A stretch of 64,000 nt of DNA from Hydrogenophaga sp. GTDB taxonomy: Bacteria; Pseudomonadota; Gammaproteobacteria; Burkholderiales; Burkholderiaceae_C. Where the stretch lies: positions 1 through 64,000 of the forward strand of contig NZ_WVZN01000003.1 in assembly GCF_011772445.1 (NCBI RefSeq), read 5' to 3'. This document shows positions 7,966-16,764 of this stretch, piece after piece. The notes below the pieces were generated by a model. That model had not been told where the DNA came from and made no database searches. It saw only the letters and a list, made by a program, of their open reading frames with translations. Position numbers and translations under genes: made by a program. How positions within the stretch are numbered: position 1 is the stretch's first letter; every line of letters begins with the position of its first letter.

Positions 7966-8445
7966 ATGAGCCAACCACCCCTCCCCACCGACCTGGGCCT
8001 GAGCAAACTCGACAGCGCCCTGCTCAACATCCTCGTCAAGAACGGTCGCGCTTCCTTTGCCGAACTGGCACGCCACCTGGGCATTTCCCGCGCCCACGCC
8101 CGGGCGCGCGTGCAGGCGCTGCAGGCCAGCGGCGTGATCGAGCTGTTCGCGGCCGTCATCAACCCCGAGAAGCTCGGGCAGGTGAACTCCACGTTCCTGG
8201 ACATCGTGGTGACGCCAGCGGCGATCGAGCGCGTCGCGCAAGAACTGGCCGACTGCCCGGAGGTGGTGAGCCTCTACATCATGAGCGACCTGCGCAGCCT
8301 GCACGTGCACGCGCTCACCGAGAGTGCGACCAGCTTCGAATCCTTCGTGCGCCGGCATGTGTTCAACCGGCCCGAGATCGTGTCGGTGGACTGCAAGACC
8401 TTGCTGACACGCGTGAAGAACCGCCGCGGCGGTGCGCGGCTGTGA
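7966..8445 (+). CDS. Lrp/AsnC-family transcriptional regulator
   Basis: Leucine-responsive/AsnC-type regulator of 159 aa, the typical length. The N-terminal winged helix-turn-helix is at about 12-60 (LSKLDSALLNILVKNGRASFAELARHLGIS), followed by the alpha-beta RAM ligand-binding domain at about 70-150. It lies about 300 bp upstream of, and on the same strand as, a TRAP transporter operon, which makes it a candidate local regulator responding to the imported substrate or a derived amino acid. The start ATG at 7966 gives the full family length. Confidence 0.85.
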   Translation: MSQPPLPTDLGLSKLDSALLNILVKNGRASFAELARHLGISRAHARARVQALQASGVIELFAAVINPEKLGQVNSTFLDIVVTPAAIERVAQELADCPEVVSLYIMSDLRSLHVHALTESATSFESFVRRHVFNRPEIVSVDCKTLLTRVKNRRGGARL

Positions 8446-8750
8446 CGTCGGCCCCACCGTCCGTGATGGTGCGGGCGCACCGTTGGCGTGCAACGGTGCC
8501 ATTTGTTCAGTGCGCTTCGTTGCCTCATGCCCAAGGCACGAAGTCGAGCCCTCGTCGGGACACAAGCGCTTGACAAACGATCGCCCGACGGCGCCACGCT
8601 GAACATTCGGCAGGCCAAAAGCGGCAAAAACCCGCACCAAACGCAAGCCCGGCGACCCGATCCGCATGGCACAGGCTTTGCGAACGGTGGTGCCTGTCGC
8701 TTGACAAACGTCACCTCCCTCAACCCATTGACCTGACAGGAGCGTCTCCC
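8446..8750 (+). promoter_or_regulatory. 305-bp intergenic region upstream of the TRAP operon with a 13-bp direct repeat
   Basis: No gene is supported here. The 13-base sequence CGCTTGACAAACG occurs exactly twice, at 8567-8579 and 8698-8710, 131 bp apart. Each copy contains a consensus TTGACA -35 hexamer, so the repeat could mark two promoters or two operator copies (a loop-forming pair) for the TRAP operon. The second copy lies about 40 bases before the dctP start, leaving little room for a downstream -10 element and leader, which favours an operator role for that copy. Confidence 0.4.
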
Positions 8751-9836
8751 ATGGCCCTGATCCGCCGCCAATTTCTCTCGCGCGCCGCGCTAGCCACCAG
8801 TGCACTCGGCGCCCCTGTGTTCGCCAACGCGCAATCCGCGCGCTTCAACTGGAAGATGACCAGCGCCTACGGCAAGGGCTCGCCCTTCTACATGGACGGA
8901 CCGGGCAGCGCGACCGACCTGGCCAAGCGCATCCGCGAGATGTCCGACGGGCGCCTGAACATCCAGGTGTTCGGGGCGGGCGAACTCATCCCCGCGTTCG
9001 AGGGTTTCGACGCCGTGCGCGCGGGCACGGTGGAGATGAACCACGCCAACAGCTACTTCTGGACCGGCAAGACCTTCGCCGCGCAGTACTTCACCGCCGT
9101 GCCCTTCGGCCTCAATTTCCAGGGCATGAACGGCTGGCTCTACGACGGCGGCGGCCAGGAACTGTGGAACGAGGTCTACGCGCCTTTCGGCATGGTGGCC
9201 ATGCCTTGCGGCAACACCGGCGTGCAGATGACGGGCTGGTTCAAGAAGGAGATCAAGTCGGTCGCCGACTTCAAGGGATTGAAGATGCGAATCCCCGGTC
9301 TGGCCGGCAAGGTGTACGCCAACCTCGGCGTGGACGTGAAGGTGCTGCCGGGCGGCGAGATCTTCCCCGCCCTGGAGCGTGGCGTGATCGACGCGGCCGA
9401 GTTCGTGGGCCCCTTCCAGGACCGCCGCCTGGGCCTGCAGAAAGCCGCCAAGTTCTACTACACCACCGGCTGGCACGAGTCCTCCACCGTGTCGGAGCTG
9501 CTCATCAACAAGGCCGCCTGGGACAAGCTGCCCAAGGACCTGCAGGCCATCGTGAGCAACGCCGCCGCCGCCTGCAACGTGATCAGCGAAGGCTGGTGCC
9601 AGAAGGCCAACTCGGAGGCCATGGAAGACCTGGTCAAGAACCAGGGCGTGACGGCGCGGCCCTTGCCCGACGACGTCATCAAGGCCCTGAGGGCCGAGAC
9701 CGAGAAGGTGCTGGCCGAGGCCGTGAAGGACCCGCTGACGAAGAAGGTGCACGACTCCTACTTCGCCTTCAAGGCCAAGTACGACCGCTGGAGCGAGATC
9801 AGCGAAGAGGCCTACCACCTCAAGGTGCGCGGCTGA
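8751..9836 (+). CDS. dctP: TRAP transporter substrate-binding protein (DctP/TakP type)
   Basis: Periplasmic solute-binding protein of a TRAP transporter, 361 aa. The N-terminus has a twin-arginine-like signal (RRQFLSRAALATSALGAPVFANAQS) with cleavage near residue 28. The core contains family landmarks such as GVDVKVLPGGEIFPALERGVIDAAEFVGP and GWHESSTVSELLINKAAWDKLP, which resemble TakP-type proteins that bind 2-oxo acids as multimers. A good AGGAG lies ahead of the ATG. The gene heads a tight operon with the DctQ and DctM permeases, a TauE/SafE permease and a gamma-glutamyltransferase-fold enzyme. The ligand is inferred as a small carboxylate. Confidence 0.92.
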   Translation: MALIRRQFLSRAALATSALGAPVFANAQSARFNWKMTSAYGKGSPFYMDGPGSATDLAKRIREMSDGRLNIQVFGAGELIPAFEGFDAVRAGTVEMNHANSYFWTGKTFAAQYFTAVPFGLNFQGMNGWLYDGGGQELWNEVYAPFGMVAMPCGNTGVQMTGWFKKEIKSVADFKGLKMRIPGLAGKVYANLGVDVKVLPGGEIFPALERGVIDAAEFVGPFQDRRLGLQKAAKFYYTTGWHESSTVSELLINKAAWDKLPKDLQAIVSNAAAACNVISEGWCQKANSEAMEDLVKNQGVTARPLPDDVIKALRAETEKVLAEAVKDPLTKKVHDSYFAFKAKYDRWSEISEEAYHLKVRG

Positions 9837-9838
9837 TC

Positions 9839-10369
9839 ATGCTCAAGGCGTTGCGGCCGCTGGCCGCGTTCATCGAAGGCCTGATCGACCGCACGGGCGC
9901 GCTCACCGCGTGGATCGCGCTGGTCATGATCGGCCTGGTGGCCACCAACGTGCTGCTGCGCTACGCCTTCAGCTTCGGCTCGGTGTGGGCGCAGGAGCTG
10001 GAATGGCACCTGCTCGCCGCCCTCATCCTGCTGGGCATGGGGCACGCGCTTCAGCGCGGCGAGAACGTGCGCGTGGACCTGTTCTATTCGCGCTTCTCCC
10101 CGGGCCTCAAGCGCGCGGTCGACGTGGCCGCGGCGCTGCTGCTGATCGCGGTGAGCCTGGCCTTCATCCAGCTGTCCATCGCCTACGTGGGCCAGGCCTA
10201 CGCCATCAACGAGCAATCGCCCGACCCGGGTGGGCTCCCCTACCGCTGGGCCATCAAGGCGCTGATCCCGCTGGGCTATGGCCTTCTGGTGCTGCAGCAA
10301 TTCGCCCACCTGGTGCGCCTGCTCGGCCCGGGCCGCGATGCGCCGAGCGAAGGGGATGCGCGTGTTTGA
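9839..10369 (+). CDS. dctQ: TRAP transporter small permease (DctQ)
   Basis: Small membrane subunit of the TRAP transporter, 176 aa with four predicted membrane helices (about 20-40, 57-75, 97-118 and 140-160). The GxNVRVDLFYSRFSPGLKR segment after helix 2 is typical of DctQ proteins. It starts two bases after the dctP stop and ends one base before the dctM start, so the three subunits are co-translated. It works with DctM in Na+-driven uptake of the ligand bound by DctP. Confidence 0.92.
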   Translation: MLKALRPLAAFIEGLIDRTGALTAWIALVMIGLVATNVLLRYAFSFGSVWAQELEWHLLAALILLGMGHALQRGENVRVDLFYSRFSPGLKRAVDVAAALLLIAVSLAFIQLSIAYVGQAYAINEQSPDPGGLPYRWAIKALIPLGYGLLVLQQFAHLVRLLGPGRDAPSEGDARV

Positions 10370-10370
10370 G

Positions 10371-11687
10371 ATGCACACCTATGCCCTGATGATGCTGGGC
10401 GGCTTCTTCGTGATGCTGATGATCGGCATCCCGGTGGCGGTCAGCCTGGCGGTCACGGGCTTCCTGTTCGGCTGGCTGGGTTTTGGCGACACGCTCTTCA
10501 ATCTGCTGCCCGCGCGCTTCTATGGCGTGGTGGGTGGCTACCAGTGGATGGCGATCCCGCTGTTCGTGTTCATGGGCGTGATGCTGGAGAAGTCTCGCCT
10601 GGCCGACGACCTGCTCGACGTGATGGGCCACCTGGCCGGCGGCCTCAAGGGCGGCATGGCCATCGGCATCGTGCTGTTCGGTGTGCTCATGGGTGCCACC
10701 ACCGGCATCGTGGGCGCCACCATCATCACGCTGGGCCTGCTCACGCTGCCCACGCTGATCCGCCGGGGCTACGACAAGAGCGTCGCCTGCGGCGTGATCT
10801 GCGCCTCGGGCACGCTGGGCCAGATCATTCCGCCCAGCCTCATCCTCATCCTGCTCTCCGACATCATGCAGCTCTCCGTGGGCACGCTGTTCGCGGCCGC
10901 CGTGGGGCCGGGCGTTCTGCTGGCCGGCGTGTACATCGTGTACCTGCTGGTGATGGGCTGGCTGCGCCCGGCGAGCATGCCGCCGCTGCCGGCGGCGGAA
11001 CGCGACGCCGTCTCGCGCCGCGAGCTCGGGGTGCGCTTCTTCAAGGTGCTGGTGCCACCGGTGATGCTGGTGGTGGCGGTGCTGGGCTCCATCGTGGGTG
11101 GCGTGGCCGCACCCACCGAGGCCGCGAGCATGGGTGCCGTGGGCGCGGTGCTGATCACCGCGCTGTCGGGGCGCCTGGACTGGAAGACGCTGAAAGCGAC
11201 CGCGCTGGACACCAGCAAGATCACCGCGCTGATGATGTTCATCCTGATGACGGCACAGGTCTTCGCGCTGTCGTTCCGTGGCCTGCATGGCGAAGAACTG
11301 ATCGCCGCCATGTTCGACAAGCTGCCCGGTGGGGTGAACACCGCCATCTGGTTCCTCATGGCGATCATCTTCGTGCTGGGCTTCTTCGTGGAATGGATCG
11401 AGATCAGCTACATCGCGGTGCCGCTGTTCCTGCCGATCCTGATCAACCTGGGCGTGGACCCGGTGTGGCTGGCGATGCTGATCACCATCAACCTGCAGTC
11501 GAGCTTCCTCACACCGCCCTTCGGCTGGGCGCTGTTCTACCTGAAGGGCGTGGCACCACCGAGCGTGAACATCAAGGACATCTACAAGGGCGTTCTGCCA
11601 TTCATCCTGCTGCAGGGCATCACGTTGTTGCTGGTGTTCCAGTTCCCCTCGATCGCGACCTGGCTGCCCAAGGCCATCGGCTGGTAG
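10371..11687 (+). CDS. dctM: TRAP transporter large permease (DctM)
   Basis: Large, transport-catalysing membrane subunit of the TRAP transporter, 438 aa with about 12 hydrophobic segments. Family landmarks include LEKSRLADDLLDVMGHLAGGLKGGMAI near residue 75 and SGTLGQIIPPSLILILLSD near residue 145. The ATG at 10371 directly follows the dctQ stop; an in-frame ATG at 10356 with GAAGGGG immediately before it would overlap dctQ and cannot be excluded. A TauE/SafE permease follows after seven bases. Confidence 0.94.
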   Translation: MHTYALMMLGGFFVMLMIGIPVAVSLAVTGFLFGWLGFGDTLFNLLPARFYGVVGGYQWMAIPLFVFMGVMLEKSRLADDLLDVMGHLAGGLKGGMAIGIVLFGVLMGATTGIVGATIITLGLLTLPTLIRRGYDKSVACGVICASGTLGQIIPPSLILILLSDIMQLSVGTLFAAAVGPGVLLAGVYIVYLLVMGWLRPASMPPLPAAERDAVSRRELGVRFFKVLVPPVMLVVAVLGSIVGGVAAPTEAASMGAVGAVLITALSGRLDWKTLKATALDTSKITALMMFILMTAQVFALSFRGLHGEELIAAMFDKLPGGVNTAIWFLMAIIFVLGFFVEWIEISYIAVPLFLPILINLGVDPVWLAMLITINLQSSFLTPPFGWALFYLKGVAPPSVNIKDIYKGVLPFILLQGITLLLVFQFPSIATWLPKAIGW

Positions 11688-11693
11688 ACACGC

Positions 11694-12530
11694 ATGGCCT
11701 TCTTCGATCAGTACAGCGCCGCCTGGCTGCTGGGACTCGCGGCGGCCCTGCTGGCCACCGGCCTGGTGGCGGGCGTGCTCGCCGGCCTGCTCGGCGTGGG
11801 TGGCGGCATCGTCATCGTGCCGGTGCTCTACCACCTGTTCACGCTGCTCGGCGTCGACGAATCGGTGCGCATGCACGTGGCCGTGGGCACCTCGCTTGCG
11901 ACCATCGTGCCGACCTCCATCCTGTCGAGCCGCGCGCACCGGCGCAAAGGCAGCCTGGACCCGGCGCTGATCCGTCAGTTGCTGCCCTGGGTGGTGCTGG
12001 GCGTGGGACTGGGCGCGGTGGCCAGCGGTTTGCTCAAGGGCAGCGCGCTCACGGCCGTGTTCGCGGGCGTGGCGCTGCTGGTGGCGCTGAACATGGCCTT
12101 CAAGCGCGACGGCGTCGCCCTGCGCGACGGCCTGCCCGGCACGCTGGGCACGGCCTTCATCGGTGGCGGCATCGGCGGCCTGTCCACGCTCATGGGCATC
12201 GGCGGCGGCACGCTGTCGGTGCCCATCCTGAACGCCCTGCGCGTGCCCATGCACCGCGCGGTGGGCACGGGCGCGCTGCTGGGCACGGTCATCAGCGTGC
12301 CCGGGGCGCTGGCCTTCGTCATCAACGGCCTGGGCGTGCCGCTGCGACCACCCTTCAGCCTGGGCTACGTCAACGGCCTGGGCTTCGCGCTCATCGTGCC
12401 CGCCACGCTGCTGACCACCGGCTGGGGTGCGACACTCGCGCACCGCATCGATGCCCGGCGCCTGCGGCAGGTCTTCGCGCTCTTTCTCGCGCTGACCTCG
12501 CTGCGCATGTTCGCCGGGCTGCTCACCTGA
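11694..12530 (+). CDS. TauE/SafE-family membrane permease
   Basis: Membrane protein of 278 aa with seven or eight helices arranged as two repeats, each with the family's glycine-rich motif (LLGVGGGIVIVPVLYHLF near residue 35 and MGIGGGTLSVPILNAL near 165). The family moves small anions such as sulfite, sulfoacetate or organosulfonates, usually outward. Its placement between a TRAP importer and a GGT-fold hydrolase suggests it disposes of, or supplies, an anion linked to the imported substrate. The direction and ligand cannot be read from the sequence. Confidence 0.85.
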   Translation: MAFFDQYSAAWLLGLAAALLATGLVAGVLAGLLGVGGGIVIVPVLYHLFTLLGVDESVRMHVAVGTSLATIVPTSILSSRAHRRKGSLDPALIRQLLPWVVLGVGLGAVASGLLKGSALTAVFAGVALLVALNMAFKRDGVALRDGLPGTLGTAFIGGGIGGLSTLMGIGGGTLSVPILNALRVPMHRAVGTGALLGTVISVPGALAFVINGLGVPLRPPFSLGYVNGLGFALIVPATLLTTGWGATLAHRIDARRLRQVFALFLALTSLRMFAGLLT

Positions 12531-12551
12531 AACCACCATGGAGACACCGGC

Positions 12552-14147
12552 GTGATTCACACCCTCAGGGCCTTGGGCGGCATGGCCGTGGCCCCTCACC
12601 ACCTGGCCGCGCAGGCCGCGCGCGACGTGCTGCGCGACGGCGGCAACGCCATCGAGGCGATGGTCGCGGCGGCCGCCACCATCGCCGTGGTCTACCCGCA
12701 CATGAACGCCATCGGCGGCGACGGCTTCTGGCTCATCCACGAACCCGGCCAGGCCGTGCAGGCCATCGATGCCTGCGGCCCCGCCGCGCGACGGGCCACG
12801 CGGGACTTCTATCAGGGCGCCGAGGCCATTCCCTCGCGCGGCCCGCGGGCCGCCTTGACCGTGGCCGGCACCGTCGGCGGCTGGGCGCGCGCGCTCGAAG
12901 TATCCGCGCGCTGGGGCGGCACGCTGGACCTGCAACGCCTGCTGGGCGACGCCATCCGCCACGCCCACGACGGCGTGGCCGTCACCGCCAGCCAGGCCGC
13001 GCTCACCTGCGCCAAGCTGAACGACGGCCTCGGCGCCGCCCCGGGTTTTGCGGCCACCTACCTGGCCGACGGCCAGCCCCCGCCCGTGGGCCACTTGCTG
13101 CGCCAGCCGGCCCTGGCCGACACGCTGCGGCACCTGGCCACGCGGGGGCTCGACGATTTCTACCGTGGCGAGCTCGGCGCGCGCATCGGTGAAGCGCTGC
13201 AGCGCGTGGGCAGCCCCGTCGGTGCCGACGACCTCGCGGCCTACCGCGCCGCCTTCGTCGAACCGCTGGCGGTGAAGCTGCGCGACAGCACGGTCTACAA
13301 CCTGCCGCCGCCCACGCAGGGCCTGTCCACGCTGATGATCCTGGGCCTGTTCGAGCAACTCGGCGTGAGCGGCAGCGACGGCGAATCCTTCGCCCACGTG
13401 CACGGCCTGGTGGAAGCCACCAAGCGCGCCTTTCGCGTGCGCGACCGCGTGGTCACCGACCCCGGCCGCCTGCCCGAAGACCCGCGCGCCCACCTCGCAC
13501 CCGCGTCGCTGGCGGCGCTGGCGGCCCAGATCGATCCGACACGCGCCCTGCCCTGGCCCGACCCCAGCGCGCCCGGCGACACCATCTGGATGGGCGTGGT
13601 CGACCGCGAAGGCCGCGCGGTGAGCTTCATCCAGAGCGTGTACTGGGAGTTCGGCTCGGGCACCGTGCTCGACGGCCTGGGCATCTGCTGGCAGAACCGC
13701 GGCACCAGTTTCTCGCTCGACCCGCGCGCGCTCAACGCGCTGGAGCCCGGCCGCAAGCCCTTCCACACGCTCAACCCTTCGCTCGCGCGGTTCGACGACG
13801 GCCGCGTGATGCCCTTCGGCACCATGGGCGGCGAAGGCCAGCCGCAGACGCAGGCCGCCGTGTTCACCCGCTACGCGCGCTTCGGGCAGGGCCTGCAGCA
13901 GGCCGTGAGCGCGCCGCGCTGGCTGCTGGGCCGCACCTGGGGCGCCAGCAGCACCTCGCTCAAGCTGGAGAGCCGCTTCGACCCGGCACTGGTGCGCCAA
14001 CTGGCCGACGCCGGCCACGCGGTGGAGCTGCTGGACGAGTCCTTCAGCGACACCATGGGCCACGCCGGCGCGCTGGTGCGCCGGGCCGATGGCGTGATCG
14101 AGGGCGCGGTGGACCCACGCAGCGACGGGGCGGTGGCCGGCGTCTGA
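12552..14147 (+). CDS. Gamma-glutamyltransferase-fold Ntn hydrolase, possibly oxamate amidohydrolase-like (HpxW)
   Basis: A 531-aa self-processing Ntn-hydrolase. The likely catalytic and autocleavage Thr is T344 in GDTIWMGVVDREGRAVS, splitting the chain into large and small subunits; the small-subunit GTMGGEGQPQTQ segment is the oxyanion-region motif. It has no signal peptide, and where classical GGTs read GLGGGGF it reads IGGDGFW at about 54-60. The cytoplasmic HpxW/YwrD-like branch is therefore as likely as a glutathione-cleaving GGT. The GTG start has GGAGACA at the right distance. It is the last gene of the TRAP-TauE operon. Confidence 0.8.
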   Translation: MIHTLRALGGMAVAPHHLAAQAARDVLRDGGNAIEAMVAAAATIAVVYPHMNAIGGDGFWLIHEPGQAVQAIDACGPAARRATRDFYQGAEAIPSRGPRAALTVAGTVGGWARALEVSARWGGTLDLQRLLGDAIRHAHDGVAVTASQAALTCAKLNDGLGAAPGFAATYLADGQPPPVGHLLRQPALADTLRHLATRGLDDFYRGELGARIGEALQRVGSPVGADDLAAYRAAFVEPLAVKLRDSTVYNLPPPTQGLSTLMILGLFEQLGVSGSDGESFAHVHGLVEATKRAFRVRDRVVTDPGRLPEDPRAHLAPASLAALAAQIDPTRALPWPDPSAPGDTIWMGVVDREGRAVSFIQSVYWEFGSGTVLDGLGICWQNRGTSFSLDPRALNALEPGRKPFHTLNPSLARFDDGRVMPFGTMGGEGQPQTQAAVFTRYARFGQGLQQAVSAPRWLLGRTWGASSTSLKLESRFDPALVRQLADAGHAVELLDESFSDTMGHAGALVRRADGVIEGAVDPRSDGAVAGV

Positions 14148-14194
14148 CGCCACGCATCCCGCGCAGCGGCGACAATGGCGCGGACCCACGCGCC

Positions 14195-14425
14195 ATGCCC
14201 ACGCCGCTGCCCACCCCCATCGACGCCACGCGCTGCCCCTTGTGCGGCGGCGACAACCGCTGCGCGGTGGAGATCGAGAAGGCCACCGGCAAGCCCCAGC
14301 CCCCGTGCTGGTGCGTGAGCGAGACCTTCACGCCCGAGCTGCTCGCCCGCCTCCCCGCGGCGGCGCGCCGCACGGCCTGCATCTGCCAGGCCTGTGCGCG
14401 CAAGGCGCTGGCGCCATCCTCATGA
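14195..14425 (+). CDS. Cysteine-rich CWC mini-protein
   Basis: A 76-aa protein with seven cysteines, including the CPLCGGDNRCA start and a central CWC, the signature of the Cys-rich CWC family of unknown function. The CxxC pairs suggest a small zinc-binding fold. Its last codons overlap the start of the following DHA2 transporter (ATGA), so the two are co-translated. No function is known to me beyond the family name. Confidence 0.8.
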   Translation: MPTPLPTPIDATRCPLCGGDNRCAVEIEKATGKPQPPCWCVSETFTPELLARLPAAARRTACICQACARKALAPSS

Positions 14426-15960
14426 GCGAAGCACCGGCGCCCACCCCAAACAACCCCCACGGCCTGCCCGCGCTGCGCGAGCGCTACGGCCCGCGCTACC
14501 GCTGGCTGCTGCTGCTCGCGGTGATGGTGGGCACCATGGCGTCCATCATGTCGTCCACCGTGGTCAACGTGGCCATCCCCGACATGAGCCAGCATTTCAC
14601 GCTCGGCCAGGAGCGCGCGCAGTGGGTCACCTCGGGTTTCATGGCGGCCATGACCGTGTCCATGCTGACCACGCCCTGGCTGCTGGCGCGCTACGGCTAC
14701 CGCGCCACCTACTCGGGCTGCATGTGGCTGCTGCTGGTGGGCGGCGTGGCCGGCGGGCTGGCGAACGACTACCCGCTGGTGCTGGCCGCGCGCGTGGCCG
14801 AGGGCCTGGCCGCGGGCGTGGTGCAGCCCATCCCCGCCATCATCATCCTGCGCGCCTTCGACCCCAGCGAACAGGGCCGCGCCAGCGGCATCTTCGGCAT
14901 GGGCGTGGTGCTGGCTCCGGCGCTGGGGCCCAGCATCGGCGGCGTGCTGGTCGACTGGTTCGGCTGGCGCTCCATCTTCTTCATGGTGGTGCCGTTCTGC
15001 CTCGTCTCGCTGTGGCTGGCGCGCAAGCTCATTCCCACCACCGCCCCGGGCGGCGCGGACGCCAACCGCGCGGGCGCCGCGCTGGACTGGCGCGGCCTGC
15101 TGCTGGCCACCGCGGGCACGCTGTGCCTGCTCAATGGCCTGGTGGAATTGCAAGGGGGCACGCCGCTGGTGGCCACCACGCTGCTGGTGTCGGCCGTGGC
15201 CCTGCTGCTGGTCTTCATCTGGCTGGCGCGGCGCATGCTGCAAACCCATCGCCACGCGCAAGGCCCCGAGCCGCTGATGAACCTGAGCCTGTTCGCCGAC
15301 CGCCGCTTCGCCATGGGCAGCCTGGTCGCCTTCATCTACGGCGTGGCGCTGTTCGGCTCCACCTACCTGCTGCCGGTGTACATGCAGATGGGCCTGCAGC
15401 TCTCGCCCTCGGTGGTGGGCACGGTGCTGCTGCCCTCGGGCCTGGTGCTGGCCATCAGCATCGCCGCCGTGGGCCGCCTGGCCGACCGCCAGCCCACGCA
15501 CCGCCTGGTGAGCATCGGCCTGGTGCTGCTGGCGGCCTCGTTCGCGCTGATGGTGACGATCCGCCTGGAACACCCGGCGCGCATCATCCCGCTGCTGGTG
15601 CTCTGGGCCATCGTCGGGCGCATCGGGCTGGGCTTCATCCTCCCCTCGCTCAACATCGGCGCCATGCGCGGGCTGGGCCCGGCCCACATACCGCAGGGCG
15701 CCAGCGTCATCAACTTCCTGCGCATGCTGGGCGGCGCCGCGGGGGTCAGCCTGTGCGGCATCTTCCTGGAGTGGCGACTTGCCGCGCACGGCGCGCCGCT
15801 CGACACCTCGCCCACCACGCCGGCGCGCATCGCGGCCTTCGACGAAACCTTCCTCATGCTGGCCGGCATCTGCGCGCTGGCCGTGCTGGCCGCCCTGCGG
15901 CTGAAGCCGCCCACACCGCCGGTGCCGCCGCCGCCCGAGCGGCAGACCCGACCGGCCTGA
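14422..15960 (+). CDS. MFS transporter, DHA2 (EmrB/QacA-like) family
   Basis: Drug:H+ antiporter-type transporter of 512 aa with 14 predicted membrane segments. DHA2 hallmarks are visible: STVVNVAIPDM in helix 1, QWVTSGFMAAMTVSML in helix 2, the motif-A-like loop LARYGYRATY, and motif C in helix 5 (GMGVVLAPALGPSIGGVLVDWFGWR). The start overlaps the stop of the CWC protein. Unlike the second DHA2 protein at 50135, no membrane-fusion partner is adjacent, so it probably exports across the inner membrane on its own. The substrate is unknown. Confidence 0.88.
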   Translation: MSEAPAPTPNNPHGLPALRERYGPRYRWLLLLAVMVGTMASIMSSTVVNVAIPDMSQHFTLGQERAQWVTSGFMAAMTVSMLTTPWLLARYGYRATYSGCMWLLLVGGVAGGLANDYPLVLAARVAEGLAAGVVQPIPAIIILRAFDPSEQGRASGIFGMGVVLAPALGPSIGGVLVDWFGWRSIFFMVVPFCLVSLWLARKLIPTTAPGGADANRAGAALDWRGLLLATAGTLCLLNGLVELQGGTPLVATTLLVSAVALLLVFIWLARRMLQTHRHAQGPEPLMNLSLFADRRFAMGSLVAFIYGVALFGSTYLLPVYMQMGLQLSPSVVGTVLLPSGLVLAISIAAVGRLADRQPTHRLVSIGLVLLAASFALMVTIRLEHPARIIPLLVLWAIVGRIGLGFILPSLNIGAMRGLGPAHIPQGASVINFLRMLGGAAGVSLCGIFLEWRLAAHGAPLDTSPTTPARIAAFDETFLMLAGICALAVLAALRLKPPTPPVPPPPERQTRPA

Positions 15961-15988
15961 GCCGCCGACGACGAGGCAGAATCCGCCC

Positions 15989-16753
15989 ATGTGCCAACTG
16001 CTGGGACTCAACTGCGCCACGCCCACCGACGCGTCGTTCAGCTTCACGGGCTTCTGCGACCGCGGCGGCAAGACCGACCACCACGCCGACGGCTGGGGCA
16101 TCGCCTTCTTCGAGGGCAAGGGCCTGCGCCTGTTCATCGACCACCGCAGCGCGCACGACTCGCCCATGGCGGCCTTCCTGCAGGGCTATCCGCTCAAGAG
16201 CCGCAACATCATCGCGCACGTGCGCAAGGCCACCATCGGTGAGGTGGCGCTGGAAAACGCCCACCCTTTCGTGCGCGAGTTGTGGGGACGCCAGTGGGTG
16301 TTCGCGCACAACGGCGACCTCAAGGACTACGCGCCGAATCTGCACAGCCACTTCCGCCCTGTGGGGTCCACCGACAGCGAGCGCGCCTTCTGCTGGCTGA
16401 TGCAGGAGCTGGCCAAGTCGCACGCCGGACTGCCCAGCGTGGACGAGCTCACCCGCACCCTGCGCGAGCTGGTGCCGCAGGTGCGCGGCTTCGGCAGCTT
16501 CAACTTCCTGCTCTCCAACGGCGAGGCGCTGTGGGCCCACTGCAGCACCAAGCTGCACTGGCTGGTGCGCCAGCACCCGTTCTCGCAGGCCACGCTGAAG
16601 GACCGGGACTGGACGGTGAACTTCGCCGACCTGAACCAGCCCGGCGACCGCGCGGCCGTGATCGTGACCACGCCACTCACCAGCAACGAAACCTGGACGC
16701 CCTTCGCGCCCGAGGAACTCAAGGTTTTCGTGGACGGCCTGCCGGTGGGCTGA
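15989..16753 (+). CDS. Class II glutamine amidotransferase (YafJ-like)
   Basis: A stand-alone class II (Ntn-type) glutamine amidotransferase of 254 aa. Cys2, exposed after removal of Met1 (MCQLLGLNCATP), is the nucleophile, and the downstream HHADGWGIAFF, HVRKAT and FAHNGDL elements are the glutaminase-site motifs. No synthetase domain is attached, as in E. coli YafJ, so the acceptor of the released ammonia is unknown. The neighbouring genes do not suggest a pathway. A strong intergenic repeat with terminator-like hairpins follows. Confidence 0.9.
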   Translation: MCQLLGLNCATPTDASFSFTGFCDRGGKTDHHADGWGIAFFEGKGLRLFIDHRSAHDSPMAAFLQGYPLKSRNIIAHVRKATIGEVALENAHPFVRELWGRQWVFAHNGDLKDYAPNLHSHFRPVGSTDSERAFCWLMQELAKSHAGLPSVDELTRTLRELVPQVRGFGSFNFLLSNGEALWAHCSTKLHWLVRQHPFSQATLKDRDWTVNFADLNQPGDRAAVIVTTPLTSNETWTPFAPEELKVFVDGLPVG

Positions 16754-16764
16754 TCGATCCGCCG

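Noticed and set aside
10254-14189. A 1,311-codon open frame on the minus strand opposite the TRAP/GGT operon
   Set aside because: It is antisense to five well-supported genes, is rich in His, Gln, Arg and Ala as expected of a shadow frame in GC-rich DNA, and shows no family motif.
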